Shown: positions 43,206 through 57,300, counted from the first letter of the stretch. The stretch: 64,000 bases of DNA from Ostrinia nubilalis (GCF_963855985.1 NC_087092.1:868001-932000); one strand, 5' to 3'. The notes: generated by a model from the sequence alone, not told the origin. Numbers and translations: made by a program.

Positions 43206-46200
43206 TAATATCTTTATAGATATTTGGTAAATATACGGAACACTGACCGTGCAAAGTAAAGTTGCGCTCGGTTGTATTTTGTACAAGTGGACCCGCGGTA
43301 CGATGGAATATTCGTGTTAATTGATATTGTGATTTTATTGAGGATTTAGTTTTGTTGCTCGCACGCAAACAGAGAGAAAGAATTGAATTTGTTTACATTC
43401 GTATTTTTTCATACGACATAGGTAATACTGGTACAGCTTTATATTGGGTATGGTAATATTAAGCCTGCGGTCACATGCAGTGTTGCAGCTCTTTTATTTT
43501 ATCATTTTAAGTCAGCACGGCGTTATTAACAGATGTTCTGAATGCATGTATTTCTTCGAAACTGGTGGATAACTGATGTTTTTTAGAAGACGCGATCTTT
43601 TACGACATTACTTGTGGAAAATTCTTCTAGAAAAGTTTTATTCGCACCGGGTTATGCTTCTACTGATTACGTTATTAATTTGTATGAAATGTCACGTTGC
43701 GCTTACGTCCCGTCACGCTCAGACTGGCTGTGTGCCAGAGACTAAGGAATGCATTAAGTTAATGGACTAAGTAAAACTTAATCATCTGGTATTCACTAGG
43801 ATTTGTGTTCGTATATTGTAGACAATGGATGTTAGTACATAGTAAATAATACTAGAATAGAGCCCTATGCAATGTTATTAAGCGTCAAAGTTTCGGCCAT
43901 CGAGCTGCCCTCGACGCGAGCTAACAGCGAACTAGCTCATGAGCTAACACTCGAGCGAGTACTAAAGTACTTGTCCGTGCTCTTTATTGAGTGGGAACTT
44001 TGCTTTTAATAAGATCTAGACTTAATCCCAGTTGATTTAATCGCAGTTGTGTGATGGGTTTCGCTAGCGGTGATGTCGTGGTATCTCTCTATTAGAGTTT
44101 CTATCTTTTGTTATTCTTGTTGTTGTTTTTAGTAACACCCTAATACCAGAAACGAGTGAAATTAAAAAGTAAAAATAGTAGGTAACGCTCATGAATCTTC
44201 AGTAGGTAAAGGAAAAAACTGCCTTTTATTTAATCTTCTTTGGAAATGGAACATACACAGATAAACATTAAACCAACTGACATGTTGATGCTGAGCTATC
44301 TGCCTCTATCCTCATAGCATACTATTACCCCGTGAATTTGGTGGTCTTAAATGCCCCGAGGTAGTAAATGTAAGTGTGTGTCCACATTAGGGCAGGAATC
44401 GGCAAGATGCGCCTAAGAGCTTTCGCTCGTTACGCACGTTTCTAGCAAGGTAATTAGTGATGGGCCGAATAGTAATATTTGGAAATCGTGAGCTATAAAC
44501 TGTATAGATAGCTCTTGGAGTATGAATTAGGAAATGAATGGAGAATAACGTCTGTTATTATTTTAATGATTGTCAGATTAGGCGACAATGTTTTATTTTT
44601 GTTTGGAAGACATTTTTAACTATTAAAATTCAATGCAAGCCAAATCAAACAAAATTAAATATACGAATTTTGTGTTTTGTATTAGAATTTGAATTATTAA
44701 GGGTATGACTCTATTTAGGGATAACATTTACCTACCTGGAATGTTTTTCATAAAGCGCCACAGGTCTAGTGGTTAGCTATCTCGACTACAAGGTCAAAAG
44801 TTTCAAATCCCGCAAAGGCCAAATCCCACAGTGTTTTTGTAATAAGCAATTATTTGTTAGAATCATTGAACTTCAGTATGTTAATTCGTTTTCCTCAGTG
44901 GAAATAGAAAATGTTGTGAATAATTTCAACATATATTTTAGGCTTCTTATCGCACCAACGAATAATAATTTGTTTCAGTGATTGCCCTGGCCAAATACAG
45001 TCGCCCACAACATGTTATAATACATTTTTGTAGAAAAATCTCACTTATTACAAGTACAAGTACCTAGTCAGTGTTCAGTTTGTCATGCTCGATTATACTT
45101 TGTGAAAATTACAGATCATTACTCGAGTACTAAAATATTAGCAGGGCTCTAGTTTGCATCAAAATTACTCAAACTGAATATTTATGTTTCTAGATTTGTA
45201 ACTGAATATTTATACTGATACTGGCATTTCTTAGCATGTTTTTGTTGGACGATATCTTAATTGTCTGGAATTGAAAGTGAAAAAGGCACTTTAAAAGATA
45301 ATACGAGAACACAGAATGAATAAATGATGGAACTACTTAGTAGTGTAGATAGGCTTCTAAAGTTATAAATATGCCATATTATGACCATTTATCATCTAAG
45401 CATATCATATTGTCTTAAGTGGACATTCAGTCCAAACATTTGTATTAACAATGTAAGTTTTATCAAAACCGTTTTGCTCAATTAATATTACGATAGTTAT
45501 TCACAATGGATGAAACTAATGTGTAGTAAATCTAAATAAATAAAACCTGACCAGTTGCATATGCGTGAAGAACTAACAAATGTTCACCAATCCATCCTCA
45601 TAGTTTTTTGCTTTTAAGTACAGATTACTTACTCTGTCCATAAAAGCCGGAATCCTATCATACAATTTAGTGTAGGTATTCTACGACAAAACGCCACATT
45701 TCTGTAAGTATTCTAATTACATACATTCCACCTCGAACAACATACATCGCCCGGCTCCGCTCGTAAACTGCACGCGTAATACTGCGTAACATGCACGTCC
45801 TAATAGGGTATGAATTTGGCCGAGGTACAGCTCCTTGGCTTTGGAGCGTGAACGGAGGACAGCCCAGGTGATTGATCAGTGCGTGGAATGGAACGTAAGA
45901 GCTAAAGGATGTGTGTACCAGCATTTCATTATAGATAGGTTGTATGGCTGTTCCACCAGAAGCAAAGACCGCAAAGAAAAAGAGTCGGTTAAAAAATCTT
46001 CTCTACAAAAATACCTGATCTAGCTTTATAAAACATACTGAAAAAACTACTCATTTTTGTTTTACATTTCTTACAAATAAAATAATGAATTAATTAAGTC
46101 TGTATTTCATAAAGCTAGATTAGGTATGCGTTAAAAGCTATCTTTCATGGAGAGAAAAATAGTCCTGTAGTTTTACTTTTTTATTCTAACATCGAATTAG

Positions 46201-46600
46201 CAATTCTTGATACTAAGTTTGAAAGGAATCATAGGAAATTTAAAATACCGCAATACCTCAAGTTATGCTAGCATAACAATGTTAGTTCAATTAAATGAGT
46301 TAATCCTAAACGGAATCTGATCGAATCTTTTAAAGCTGCAGTCCATCTTTTATGTCAACCTCATCGGTTATAAGAAAAAAAAAAGAAGTGTTTGTTATAA
46401 TTTACATGCCGCATTTAAAAAATGTATCTCAAACAGATGGATTTATCGGATAATATTTTAAAATCCATTCTTCCATTTTCTCTATTGAAAAACGTCTACA
46501 AGAAAATTTATTTTCACGAACGATATTCGGAATCGATTAAAGCAACAAAAAAAAAATACGACGAACGTCTTGGCTGAACGCGGAACATGCCATTGACAGC
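43206..46600. other. Non-coding DNA
   Basis: Mostly AT-rich. A frame at 43576-43770 has a hydrophobic MLLLITLLICM stretch and a Cys-containing tail but nothing else to support it. A tRNA-like segment at about 44762-44815 (TAGTGGTTAG and AGTTTCAAATCCC) is probably a SINE relic. Confidence 0.35.
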
Positions 46601-46619
46601 AAAAAATAGAATTGAAAAA

Positions 46620-46835
46620 GTAGCGGCCTGCGTCACGGTGGGCGTGGAGTGACGTCACGCAGGAAGTGGGGCACGGCGCGCGTCACGTAGTATGCACCGG
46701 TGTTGCCACTGCAATCGTCACTGTTACGTAATTGTGCTCGAATTTCGCGTGATGAAAACTACGGTGGATGATTTTTTGGACTGGCAAGGAATACGTATTG
46801 GAGCTTTCGTGGCTTTAGTTAGATCAAAGTAATGT
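46620..46835 (+). promoter_or_regulatory. GC-rich island with CRE site and short ORF
   Basis: GAGTGACGTCACGC holds a full TGACGTCA site (46650-46657) in a GC-rich patch with ACGTCA, CACG and CGCGCG motifs. An ATG at 46752 opens 26 codons (MKTTVDDFLDWQGIRIGAF onward) to TAA; a possible donor AAA|GTAATG overlaps its end. Could be an alternative promoter and first exon; not proven. Confidence 0.35.
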
Positions 46836-47321
46836 CTTCGGATTATTTATGTACATTTAAAATGCGTTCGTGAAAGCTCGTCTGCTAGTTCTAGGTAACA
46901 ATTAAATTAAATAAATAGATATTTCACAACAATAATGTGTTTTGGCATACTTATTACAAAGAAAAAACACAACTCAAGAAAAAAGAAGAAGAGTTTTGAT
47001 TTAGCTGCAGTAGAAAAATTATGCACACTTATTAAGAAGCCGAAAGGAATATTCTGTACAACCCCCGCAAAAACTGTTGATGTAAATTAATTTAATAGAT
47101 AACACATTAAACTATCTAAATAATTTGTCGCTACTATCAAATAGAAAATGATTATGAATAATTTTAAAACAGATGAAGCATCTCGTTGCAATGCATTTGC
47201 TTGCATTGGCGTGTTCCATTTTCAATTTTTTTTCTGCAGGCTTTTTTTTTTTTCTTGGCTTTCGCGGTTCTGTAGGCTTTAATAGCGTCATACAAATGAT
47301 GACGTTCTAAATTTAAATTAA

Positions 47322-47486
47322 TGTAATGGCGCAAGTAGACTATGCGGAAAATTTACCAAGTCGAAGGGCTAGCCCGTACACCGAAGTATGGGCGATGTAC
47401 GGGTGGGGGAAGGAAAAAGTAACCGAGATGGTGTTCACACTATTACGTCTTGGCCAATTTCCTGCATAGTGTACTTGCGCCATAAT
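47322..47486. mobile_element. MITE, about 165 bp
   Basis: Ends ATGGCGCAAGTAGACTATGC and GCATAGTGTACTTGCGCCAT are inverted with one mismatch. Flanked by TA on both sides. Confidence 0.88.
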
Positions 47487-48805
47487 ATAAAACCTCACAC
47501 TACTGTACGTTTCCACACGTCTTTGGTTTTTAAGATATAAACAAATTAAAAATAATTAGTTTACGGTCATAGGACATTTGATTAAACTGTGCTCTAATTT
47601 AAATTTACTTATCATACAAGACAATCGTCAAGCAGTTGGTGTTAAATTATGAATATAAGATTTATTGAACAATAAAGTGAAGTGTCTAAAAAGTGTGACA
47701 AGTGTTGCGGGCTTTGGAGTAAACTCTTGCAAGGTACATTAGTTATTTACATTAATTTACACCAAGTCTAATTAATTCTAATTAATTCATTAAACTACGC
47801 ATTGCGGTCAACTATAGCGATGATTTATGTAAAGTTGCTGGTAGAAATTGAAAAAAAAAATGTGAGTGCTTTCGAAAAGATTTGGAGTGTTTTCCGAAAA
47901 AGCTTATGATCAATCTTTTTGGTTAATTTGCTGTTTTTTCGGCATACCCGGTGGTTTGTACTGCCGTCAGTAACATATGAGTATTTGTTTGTTAGAAAAT
48001 AAAACTTGGTGTAGTTATTTAATACTCTACATGGCTCAATTGAACGCATCCGCGACGGCTCGTGTTTTCATTCAACATCTTATAAAACAGAAAACGTCAA
48101 GCTTGTTGTCTTTGTATTAAAATAAGAATAATATTATTCGTAAGACGCGTTCATTCCCTTATTTACTTATAAAATAATCCGACTATTTTAATGATTCTAT
48201 CCTGCAAACTTAGCTTTAGTGCGCGTCATTCGTACTCCGACCAATTAACTGTCCAAGGATAACCTATGTTAGTTGTTTATCCGAACGTTTTTACCCTCCC
48301 AATGCATTCTGCACCTCAGTTCCCCACATCAGGTGTTAGTGCTGACGTCACCAGCTAATTGGCAGATGGATGGAGGTCATCGATCTCTGCGGCGGCAAAA
48401 TGCCGCGTGATTGATTGTCCGGTAATGTAATTATTATTGTCATGTTATGTCGGCCGTAATGTACGCCCAGATGGCGGCAATTTGCATGTACAGTCAGCGG
48501 CAAATTGTTCGTGACACCGAAAGTATAGTCAAAAGATTCGTAACACGTCTTTGTTACAGTTGGAATAAGGTGGAGTGTCAACTTTTTGTCCACTTTGGGT
48601 GATACTATTTGACGCTGTCTTTACTACTCGTGCAGACCTAATTACATAGAATAGTATGGAGATCAATAGAGAATCAAATCAAAATAAGTTCGCCTTATGT
48701 ACTAATTATATGGCATTAAAGATTAAATAAATACATAAGTGGGTACTCTGTTTTGCTGTTACTTTCACTCAATTCCACTCAATAGAGAGATCTCTACATT
48801 TATTA
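47487..48805. other. Non-coding DNA
   Basis: No supported gene. 48490-48610 looks like the end of an interspersed element (ACAGTCAGCGGCAAATTG), but its limits are unclear. Confidence 0.35.
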
Positions 48806-48809
48806 CTTA

Positions 48810-49275
48810 CTAGCGGCCGCCCGCGACTTCATACGCGTGGATCCCGTTTTACCCCTCGTAAAACAAACTCGTAATTTTTTTTCATACAAATGTTTTTTCT
48901 CGCTAACTTCCGTTCCCGCGGGACGTTTACTAAGATACCTGCATGCCAAATTTCAAGCGTCTAACTTAAGTGGTTTAGATTTTTCATACAAAAGGATTTT
49001 CCCACTAATTCCAGTTCCCGTGGGAATTCCTAAGTATACTATAACCTGCCCAAGAGTACGAAGAATAATTGTGCCAAGTTTCGTTAAAATCCGTCAAGTA
49101 GTTTTTGTTTCTATAAGGAACATACATACAGACAGACAGACAGACAGACAGACAAAAATTTTACTGATTGCATTTTTGGCATCAGTATCGATCACTAATC
49201 ACCCCCTGATAGTTATTTTGAAATTATATTTCATGTACAGAATTGACCTCTCTACAGATTTATTATAAGTATAGA
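48810..49275 (+). mobile_element. Interspersed retro-repeat with (ACAG)n
   Basis: Starts near CGGCCGCCCGCGACTTC, has an internal duplication of the 'TTCC(C)G...GCCAAATTTC' type, and an (ACAG)n tract at about 49130-49152 near the end. Same class as 30301-30535. The 143-codon frame through it is incidental. Confidence 0.7.
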
Positions 49276-49654
49276 TAAAAATTAGTACTCGTAATAAATG
49301 TACATACGTGTATTTAGAGTTGTTTGTAATGTCCCCATTACTTGATAATCAAAACAAAACCTTGTGGCAAACTACAGGTTCATTGGATATTGCTGATATT
49401 TACCAATTTCGAGTTCGAAATTCGTAGAATCCGACAAGTAAATACGGCTCGCTCTAAAACTAATTCCTGGTACAATCAGCGATATTACAACAGCTGAAAT
49501 ATTCCAATAAAGTAACAGTTTGATTAACGATGCCCGGGCTAATTATCGACATTTCATTCTAAAGGGTATCGTGTAAATTACTGAACCATAACTTCTCTAA
49601 ATTATCTACAATGTTGATAGACTCAATAATAATGTTTTGCTTCATCCTTCTTCC

Positions 49655-49860
49655 TACTAATATTATAAATGCAAAAGTTTGTATGGATGTGTGGATGTTA
49701 ACATGTTTGTTACTCTTTCACGCACAAACTACTGAACGGATTTTGATGAAACTTCACAGTATTATTTTTTATAACCCAAAATAACATATAGGCTATAATT
49801 TATGACGATCTGTGACAAACTAAATTTCACGCGGGTGAAGCTGCGAGCAAGTTAGTTTTA
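49655..49860 (-). mobile_element. Interspersed retro-repeat, opposite orientation
   Basis: TACTAATATTATAAATGC begins it, with ACTGAACGGATTTTGATGAA inside and CACGCGGGTGAAGCTGCG at the end, the usual order of this family read in reverse. Confidence 0.65.
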
Positions 49861-51830
49861 TATAAAAACAACTTCAACGTGCTCGTAATATTTCTATGTA
49901 TATATTTTCCCTTACGTAATGAAAAACCATAACAAAACATTCCGCTATTAGAATGCGATACAAATAAAGCACCACCCATAAGGCGGTGTGTTTGACACCT
50001 CATGTAATCGAAAAAGTTGACGTGCCCCTGTGCCGTGTCCGAGGCGGGTCATAAGGGATTTTGATACAGTAAGCTCCAAACTAAGGCACAGTTTACATAA
50101 TTTATGTATCAGAGTGTAACAATAATATTTATTTACTTTAATGCCAAAATTTGAACATAAGGCGAACTTAATCGAGCAGTTTACCTTCTATGAGGTATGT
50201 ATTTAGGTAAATGTACCTCTTATCTACCTCGAATAGCTAAAACACTGTTCTAGTCAGCCTCTGACCACAGACGGCACAATCTCATTGAAATGTCACGGCT
50301 ATATGTATAATGTAATCTAACTAAGAATGTTCGTTCAATCAACGTTGTTTGAAAACTTATTTCCATTTGTAAGGATACCCAGCTGATGTGCGTATAGAAG
50401 TTAACAGTTATTGGCACCTGACGCTTATAATTTTGATTTCCATGAACATTGAGGCGACTCTGTCAGACTGCTAGATAAATACTACCTGGAGCTTATGATC
50501 ACAAATCATTAATGAAAATATTAGTTGAAAATATTCATTTATTTATTGCAATCTACGAGTATTATGAGATGGCCTACTGTGTAAACTTCTTTTGTGTCCA
50601 AACGTTGCACGGAAATGACGTTCCGCCCGTGTGACCTCAGGCTAAATATAGAACGCCAATTTTACAATCACAACATTTTGCACTGCACACGATGTTATGT
50701 TGTTGTTATATATTATATATAGTTAATTCGTAAGTAAATGATGAAGATTTATTGCAATAAATATTCTAGAATCATGGTTGGTACGCTTTCCTAGATAGAG
50801 TATTACCTTAAAATATCAAGGTAACATAATCTTTTGTAGGAGGTGGTATTTTGCAAAATCATTGTGATATTGACAGTACATATGACAGCACATCAAGTTT
50901 AACACTGTAATGACTTGTGTGGTTTTAATAGACGCTATTTTTGAACAAAAAATGCATTAGTCTGATGTTCATCAACTGTACAGTTTTCCAACTCTCTCTC
51001 TTCATTAATCAAATTTAATCAAAATGTTTATTGAATAAAGCTGCCTCATTTTTTTATTGTATTTGAATGTAATTTAGCATATAAGGTAAAGTTTGTTTAA
51101 AGAAAATATTTGTATTTGTATCTCTGTGAGCAGAAACACCATAATTGAAGTCGGCACACGCCCAAACAAGTCATCCAGCAACGCATCCACCATTTCAGTC
51201 CACTCCAATCTCACATAATTTCACCTGGTCAGATTTATCCCGGCCATACCGTGACATTCACCTCGACTACAATACAGCCACAACCTCCTTCTTATTTATA
51301 GCCCACTTTCACCGCGAAAGCGAATCGCGCCGGAATCAGGACTTTATATCTAGATCGCTGAGGTGTATTTTTGGATGACCCTGCTAAGCGAGGCTAGTGA
51401 TGCCGACAGGTTGTCGAGTTTATATTAGATACGTGGATGTATCGAAAGGATATTGATGGTTGCAGAGTTGCTGGCGGCTTTAAGTTTAAATTCTTATCAG
51501 TGTTTTAGGAAAAAGTCCTTTTTATGTTCAGAAAACATTTAGTGGATATTTTTAAAATCACTTGTTCTGAACCTTAAAACTACTAAAATCATCCAAAAGT
51601 TTCTGATTTCTGAGAACTTTGCCTACAATATTAATATAAGCTTTTATTTATATTAAAGAAAAGTCTTAATGAAATAAGTAAAAGTTAATTAATAATTCTA
51701 TATTTATACGCCCTAGAGACACGCCCTAATTCTAACCCAAATTCTTTTTACCCTAAGTTTATCAGTTTTCCCAGAATCAGTTTAAAAATTCAACACTTTA
51801 TCGATGCTGTGCTCTTTTGGCTCTACGTCA
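49861..51830. other. Non-coding AT-rich DNA
   Basis: No supported gene. The ORF at 51145-51378 has no motif and no supporting splice context. Confidence 0.4.
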
Positions 51831-51982
51831 CTAAGTGAAGCGGTCATCGGGGGGTCGGAATCCGCTTTGGCTGAAGCGCGGTCTGATTGATTCGCCCAAA
51901 TCTATGTATTGCATCAGTACTGTTCCCGTGATGAGGAACGTGAGCGTTATTTGGAATCGGGGCGGGGGCGGCGGCCATTGAA
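51831..51982 (-). CDS. Possible terminal coding exon, unknown protein
   Basis: On the minus strand an acceptor-like TTTGATCGCAG ends at 51983, followed by an open frame of 50 codons to TAG. Codons are GC-rich at third positions in an AT-rich neighbourhood. The peptide begins QWPPPPPRF, has a hydrophobic stretch ITLTFLITGTVLMQYI that could be a membrane segment, and ends in a polar Arg/Pro-rich tail, 'SGFRPPDDRFT'. No upstream exon is identified and I recognise no family. It could equally be a fragment of a repeat. Confidence 0.25.
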
Positions 51983-52125
51983 CTGCGATCAAATTCGTAT
52001 ATCGTTCAAATATTGACAAATATTTGGATCTTTATTGAGCACTTCATAAAAGACTGCTGAATAAGCATGGTTTATGTAGAGAAATCGCTTTAAAATTACG
52101 GAAAGTTAACCCATGTAACCCGGAA

Positions 52126-52462
52126 TTGCTGGGAACGGTATACCTAAATGTGCCGGATCGCTATGTGGAGCGCCGTCGCCGCCCGCGCCTGCTGGCTGTG
52201 CCGCGCGCGCGCACGGCTCTGCTGGCGGAGGCGCCGCTCACTCGCGCCACAAGACGTCTCAATGAAATAGCGGAAGTAGTAGACCCGTTTAATTGTTCTC
52301 TGAGTGAATTCGTAAGAGCCGCACTTTTTATTGTTAGTTATAAGTAGTTAGTGTAAGTAGATACAGTGTACCTGCCTACAAAATAATTTATGCTATCGCA
52401 TTAGGTTATTGACCTGTAAAGATAGTTTAAGTTGGTGAAAATAAATAAATAAATAAATAAAA
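52126..52462 (+). mobile_element. LINE 3'-end remnant
   Basis: The frame reads 'LLAVPRARTALLAEAPLTRA', 'RRLNEIAEVVDPFN' and 'EFVRAALFIV', a tail I recognise as recurring in lepidopteran LINEs. It is followed by about 100 bp of 3' UTR and an (AAAT)n tail at 52441-52462. Confidence 0.7.
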
Positions 52463-52469
52463 AATGTCT

Positions 52470-55400
52470 GGATACTAATAATAGTGTGAATGTGTGTCTA
52501 TTATCGCTAGGGTCACATTTTTATGCAAATGGTGCTCTCAACATCAAAGTATCATCTATGTTTCTAAACACATAAGATTTGATGACTCACTTAAATAATT
52601 CAAAATGATGAGCAAAATGGCTACTATTTCATTCCCTACATACATTGCACATTCTGAAATGTATGCAGTATTATGCAGTAATATGAGCTCCCAACTTCCC
52701 AGGGCGTCTATTTATACTGGCAGACACGTCGAATTTTGCAACATGATGTATAATTATTACAGTTTTAATAACTATACAAACTTTCGTAGTCCATTGTAGT
52801 CAGCTACGTGCTACGAAACTTCGTAGCACTGATCTGAAATTGTAGCGTACTACGTTGTAGCTTGCTACGGGAGCTTAATTCGGTACTTAGGTAATTTTCA
52901 CTAAAGTTGTTTTGTATTGTTATTCAGATGCGAGTGCAGTTTTGACCGGTTACAATAAAAGTAAATTTCATTTTGTAACGTGATGTAGTTCACATATTTT
53001 CTCAATAAATTTTCATATAAAAACGCTTTGATGCGTTTGCATTGTTAATAAAAGTTGAACTTACAAGCTATTTAGCTTGTTATGACCCATTGCTGGGAAT
53101 TGGTCTTCCCTACTTTCCTCAATTCTCCCCCTAATTAAAGGCCAAAGTCCTAATTAACCATAATGAATTTTGCATGAGATTGCAAAGCAGGAAGTTCCAA
53201 CGAAGCCGTGGCGACTCCTATCCAAACACCCACAAAAGTTCAACATGTTTCCAACATAAACAACTGCACGTCATATTTAATGACCAACATTTTGAATTCT
53301 GACCTTCCTAATTACCTGGCACGACACTCGGCCGCCGTTTTAAACTTTCTTCGAAACTGAAATTAAAATATGAATCCGGAATGATGGGCCATGAAATTAC
53401 GTAATAAAGCCGGAGTTTACCCGCCCGTTTTATGGCCACAACAAGCTTTCACATTAAGGTGCAGTGCGGTCAGGCTGTCGGGGCTGTAAAGAGCTGTCTT
53501 AAGCCGGCAACATTTTTAATTGAGTTTTTAAATTAACACGTGATCAATACTTCGAAGCATAGACTGAGATTTTGGTAATGAACAAATATTGGAGCTATAA
53601 TTTTTGTTTATGGATATTGTAAGACATTTTCTTTAAAAAATCGAGGAGGTTCTCTTTTCGGTTGTTTTTTAAATTATTCCATAAATATTTTATTTTCTTA
53701 AATTTGATTCTGAGTTTAACCATGTTATTATTCTGTGGTTTAACCTGATGTTTTTCTTGCTTTCAGGTAATTAAATTCTTTCAAGACGCACGTATTATAA
53801 GTAAGATGCAAACTACAGTCACAGTGAGTGTGTGTATGTATGAGTATTTATAATGTGCCTGTTACATTTACCAACTGGAAGTTTATCTCTATAAATAACC
53901 CTTTTTTACGTAAAAATCCTAACATTAAGGTATTTAAGTCAGAAAGCTGGTTAGGTCCGCAGAAAAACCTTGAAGTTTCCTAGCGATAAATCGGCTTGTT
54001 ATGCAAATGAAAAAGGGCTTTATACTTTATTTAATGGGTCTACCCTAGGCTCGGTAAACGCCGGGCAACTGGACGCGGTTCGGATGTCCAGAAATTGAAC
54101 ATCTCCGGCGTCCAACTGGTGTGTAAAGAATGGCTTTGTTTTTATCTTGCTAATTACCATTTTATTGCTACAATTTGTTTTGGATGGAGCCAAGATTTAG
54201 GGTAGTAAAAAACGTCCTTATTACCCAACGACTAGGGCAGGTCAGTTTTTATTTTCTATAGAACCGAGCTATATTTGAGAAGTCTAAGTCTGATAACGGA
54301 CGAATTAGGTACCTAGTACATCAATAAAGGTATGTGGGATGTTATGTAATAGTAACAGGTGTGATTTTGCTGAATGTGCTGCTATTGAGGCCAAACTTAA
54401 CGTTTTTGATTAAAAATAACTGGATGATACATTAAAAATCATTAGGTACCTAGGTAATTTTAGTTTTGCAAAGAATTAATAATATTAAATGGAACACGAC
54501 TTTTTTGCAATTAATTTTAAATGTCACTCCAACTTACTCGTACATACTTGCCGTTGATTTACGTACTTTAAAAAGTACTCTGTATTATGACGTTCATGAA
54601 CATTTTTACGCATTTAGAAATGTTATAATTTTCATGGAGAGCATAAACCATAACTTTTCATTTAACTTTAACGGGCGGAGTTTAGCATTTGGCTAATAAA
54701 AACAAAATCTAAACGCGCGACCATAAATAATAATTTGGACTACCGACGCGGCGACATATTTTATTTGCCGATGAATTATTCCCCTAGTGCCTTGTTTTAT
54801 GACAAATTTAAGGACCAGTTTAATTAAACTCTAAATTGTAAATGCGATAACCTTTGGACTCTACTTTAATAATAAATAGAATGGATAAAATGTCATCAAA
54901 AGCCGTACTAAGTAATTTATGGCATCTATGAGTTAATACGATTTATGAATGAATCTCCTAAGTACTAATGTAGTAAGGTATAATGTTAACTTGGTTTTTT
55001 GTTTCAAGATAATTAAGTTCAACGTAACATTCAACAGTTCAACTTAGGCAGTTCGACTTTTTCAAGTTATTTATAATTTACAAAATCAACAGTTGTTTTT
55101 GAAACTACCTAGTGCTGAAAACTGTTTCATCAATTGACTTTTCCTGATAAGTGGTCCCAACGGTTATGTTATGTTTGTTTTGTTCCTTTACACGTTTTCC
55201 TTAAAATAGAGACAAGATTGTGACGCAAGACTTACTTTATTTAACTTCAGACCGCGTCCTCGACTGACCTCTATCTCACCTGATGGTGTCCAACTTTCCA
55301 CAGTAAAAAAGTTCAAGTGACAAAATTGCTGTCTATTCCCGAGAATGCGGGACTTCTTTAGCTTTATGTTAATTGGCCCAACAAAGGGCAGCCCGAACGT

Positions 55401-56265
55401 TGCAGTAACCTAAATATTTACGGCGATGGAGCCCAGAGGCCTGCTTGGGGCGAGGGAAACAATGAAATCCATTCCGCCACTCACTGCCAGTATTTGGCAC
55501 TTTTTTACAGGTTTGACTTAGATAAACATGAGATTTTTGGGAATTTTTATAGACAATTTAAACTGAATTTTAAGACAAAACTATTTATTAGTTTTTACAA
55601 AAAAATAAAACCGACTAAAAAGGGCACTAAAGTACAGACGAACTGAGAACTTCTTTTTAAGTCATCAGAGCCAAGAAAGTCTTTAGCATGTGATCTTTTG
55701 ATTTTAATCTATTTAATCTCATTTAGTTGATAGTTAAATGAAGATTCACGTAGATTTTGATCGTCACTTACCATCAGGTGAGATACAGGCCAAGAGCTTC
55801 CTCGTTGCGGATAAAAAAAAAATGAATTTAACAACTTCTTAAAATATTCCACATATTTTGCACTGTATAAATAAAGATGTGTTGCCCAGTCCCATCTAAG
55901 GTTGCCTACCAATTTCGTAGGTCGCAGAGGACCGGCAAGTTTCCGTAATTAATCACAATATAAACAATATTACGGCTCCAGCTGTAAGGTCGCGATTGCA
56001 ATAAAACACTTATTAATAACCTATTAATCGGACCCTTACTTCAGAACTGCTCGGAATGTAATAAATCAACAGTTGTTTGTTAGTAAATCGATTGTATCGA
56101 GAGCTGCAGTTCTGTACCCCAAGCACGAAACATTCTCGTAATCGTACAGTAAACCTAGAGCTGTAATTGTCATGACAACGGATTGTTTGCTGTCACAAGA
56201 GATTTTTTTTCATTAATTTGCTTAAATGACGAAAAAAATACACTGAAATGAGCATTACGCCAGGA
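52470..56265. other. Non-coding DNA
   Basis: No supported gene. Contains a CTACG/CGTAG cluster (52800-52872) and a SINE body relic (about 55035-55110) related to 23710-23770. Confidence 0.4.
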
Positions 56266-56267
56266 AG

Positions 56268-56405
56268 TTCTAACAGTGCTTAAGTAAAAAATGTGCATTT
56301 TTCAGCAGATAGGTCGGAAAAAAGCATGGTCTTTCTTCATTCAATGGCAGGCATCAAAATGTTAAAACCCTCAAAAAATTACTTGAGCACTGTTAGAACT
56401 TCACT
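56268..56405. mobile_element. MITE, about 138 bp
   Basis: Ends AAGTTCTAACAGTGCTTAAG and CTTGAGCACTGTTAGAACTT differ by one base as reverse complements. Non-coding. Confidence 0.82.
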
Positions 56406-57089
56406 GACGATTAGCCACTAGCTTTTGTCGAAAGATATCTTTTCTTATGAATTATTTTGTCTGTTGTCATGTCAATATCAGCTTTACGATTACTATGTTT
56501 ACGAAAATTGTTCGTGCTTTGGGTACTGTTGCTCGAGGACTCGGTTCTGATGGCTCAGAGATTAGCAGACTCAAGAAGAGTAGTCGCTTGTAAATCGAGC
56601 TAATTCCAGTGCAAGTATTGTCTGACAAAGCTGGTTGATTTAGGATTTGGTTCCTTTGTCACTAGAGCCATTCATTGATTATTAAAATGTCGATCAAGGG
56701 TTGAACATTGAATACAAAGTATAGTAACTCATTAGGAAAATATTGTTCATTGATAAAATTCAAATGAATGAAATAATAACTTTTTGTATACGATAGTCTT
56801 GTTTCCTTGAAATGAGATCGAACTCTCAGAGGCAACGATAAATACAAAATACACTAGAAAATATCGATAGCTTTAATACTAAAATCTCCATTATTTATTG
56901 GTCTAAATTGAGGCAAAACCATCTCTGTACACAAAGATTACTAGTACCGGGAACTTGTTAGCCTAGATTCTGTTCCTTGAAATACACTACTACACTAAAC
57001 TTTATCTCTCTATATGCTTTAACGTAAATCAGATATGTCTTAACGTAAAATTATAAACAATATCTAAGTCGCTAGTGATGTGGGTAACT

Positions 57090-57300
57090 GCTATCGCTAT
57101 TCATGAGTCATGACTGAGTGGCAGTGGGCTGGCCACATTTGCCGATGACAGATAGAGTCGAGTGGTACGAGTGGCCACGTCTTGGTAACCGCACTGTACA
57201 ACCCTTTAGTAAGATGTAGTTGAGGTATATTGTCCAGATATTAGGTGAAGGATTACCGAAGATTGTACTTGGTGGCGTGCATTCGGATGTAGGTACCTAC
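57090..57300 (+). mobile_element. Degenerate LINE fragment
   Basis: 'EWQWAGHICR' followed by stops matches the 'W.WAGH..R' block near the end of lepidopteran LINE polymerases. Heavily decayed. Confidence 0.5.

Noticed and set aside
43576..43770. Small secreted Cys-containing peptide
   Set aside because: A hydrophobic stretch and two cysteines are not enough; the start is upstream of the hydrophobic part and there is no splice or conservation evidence.
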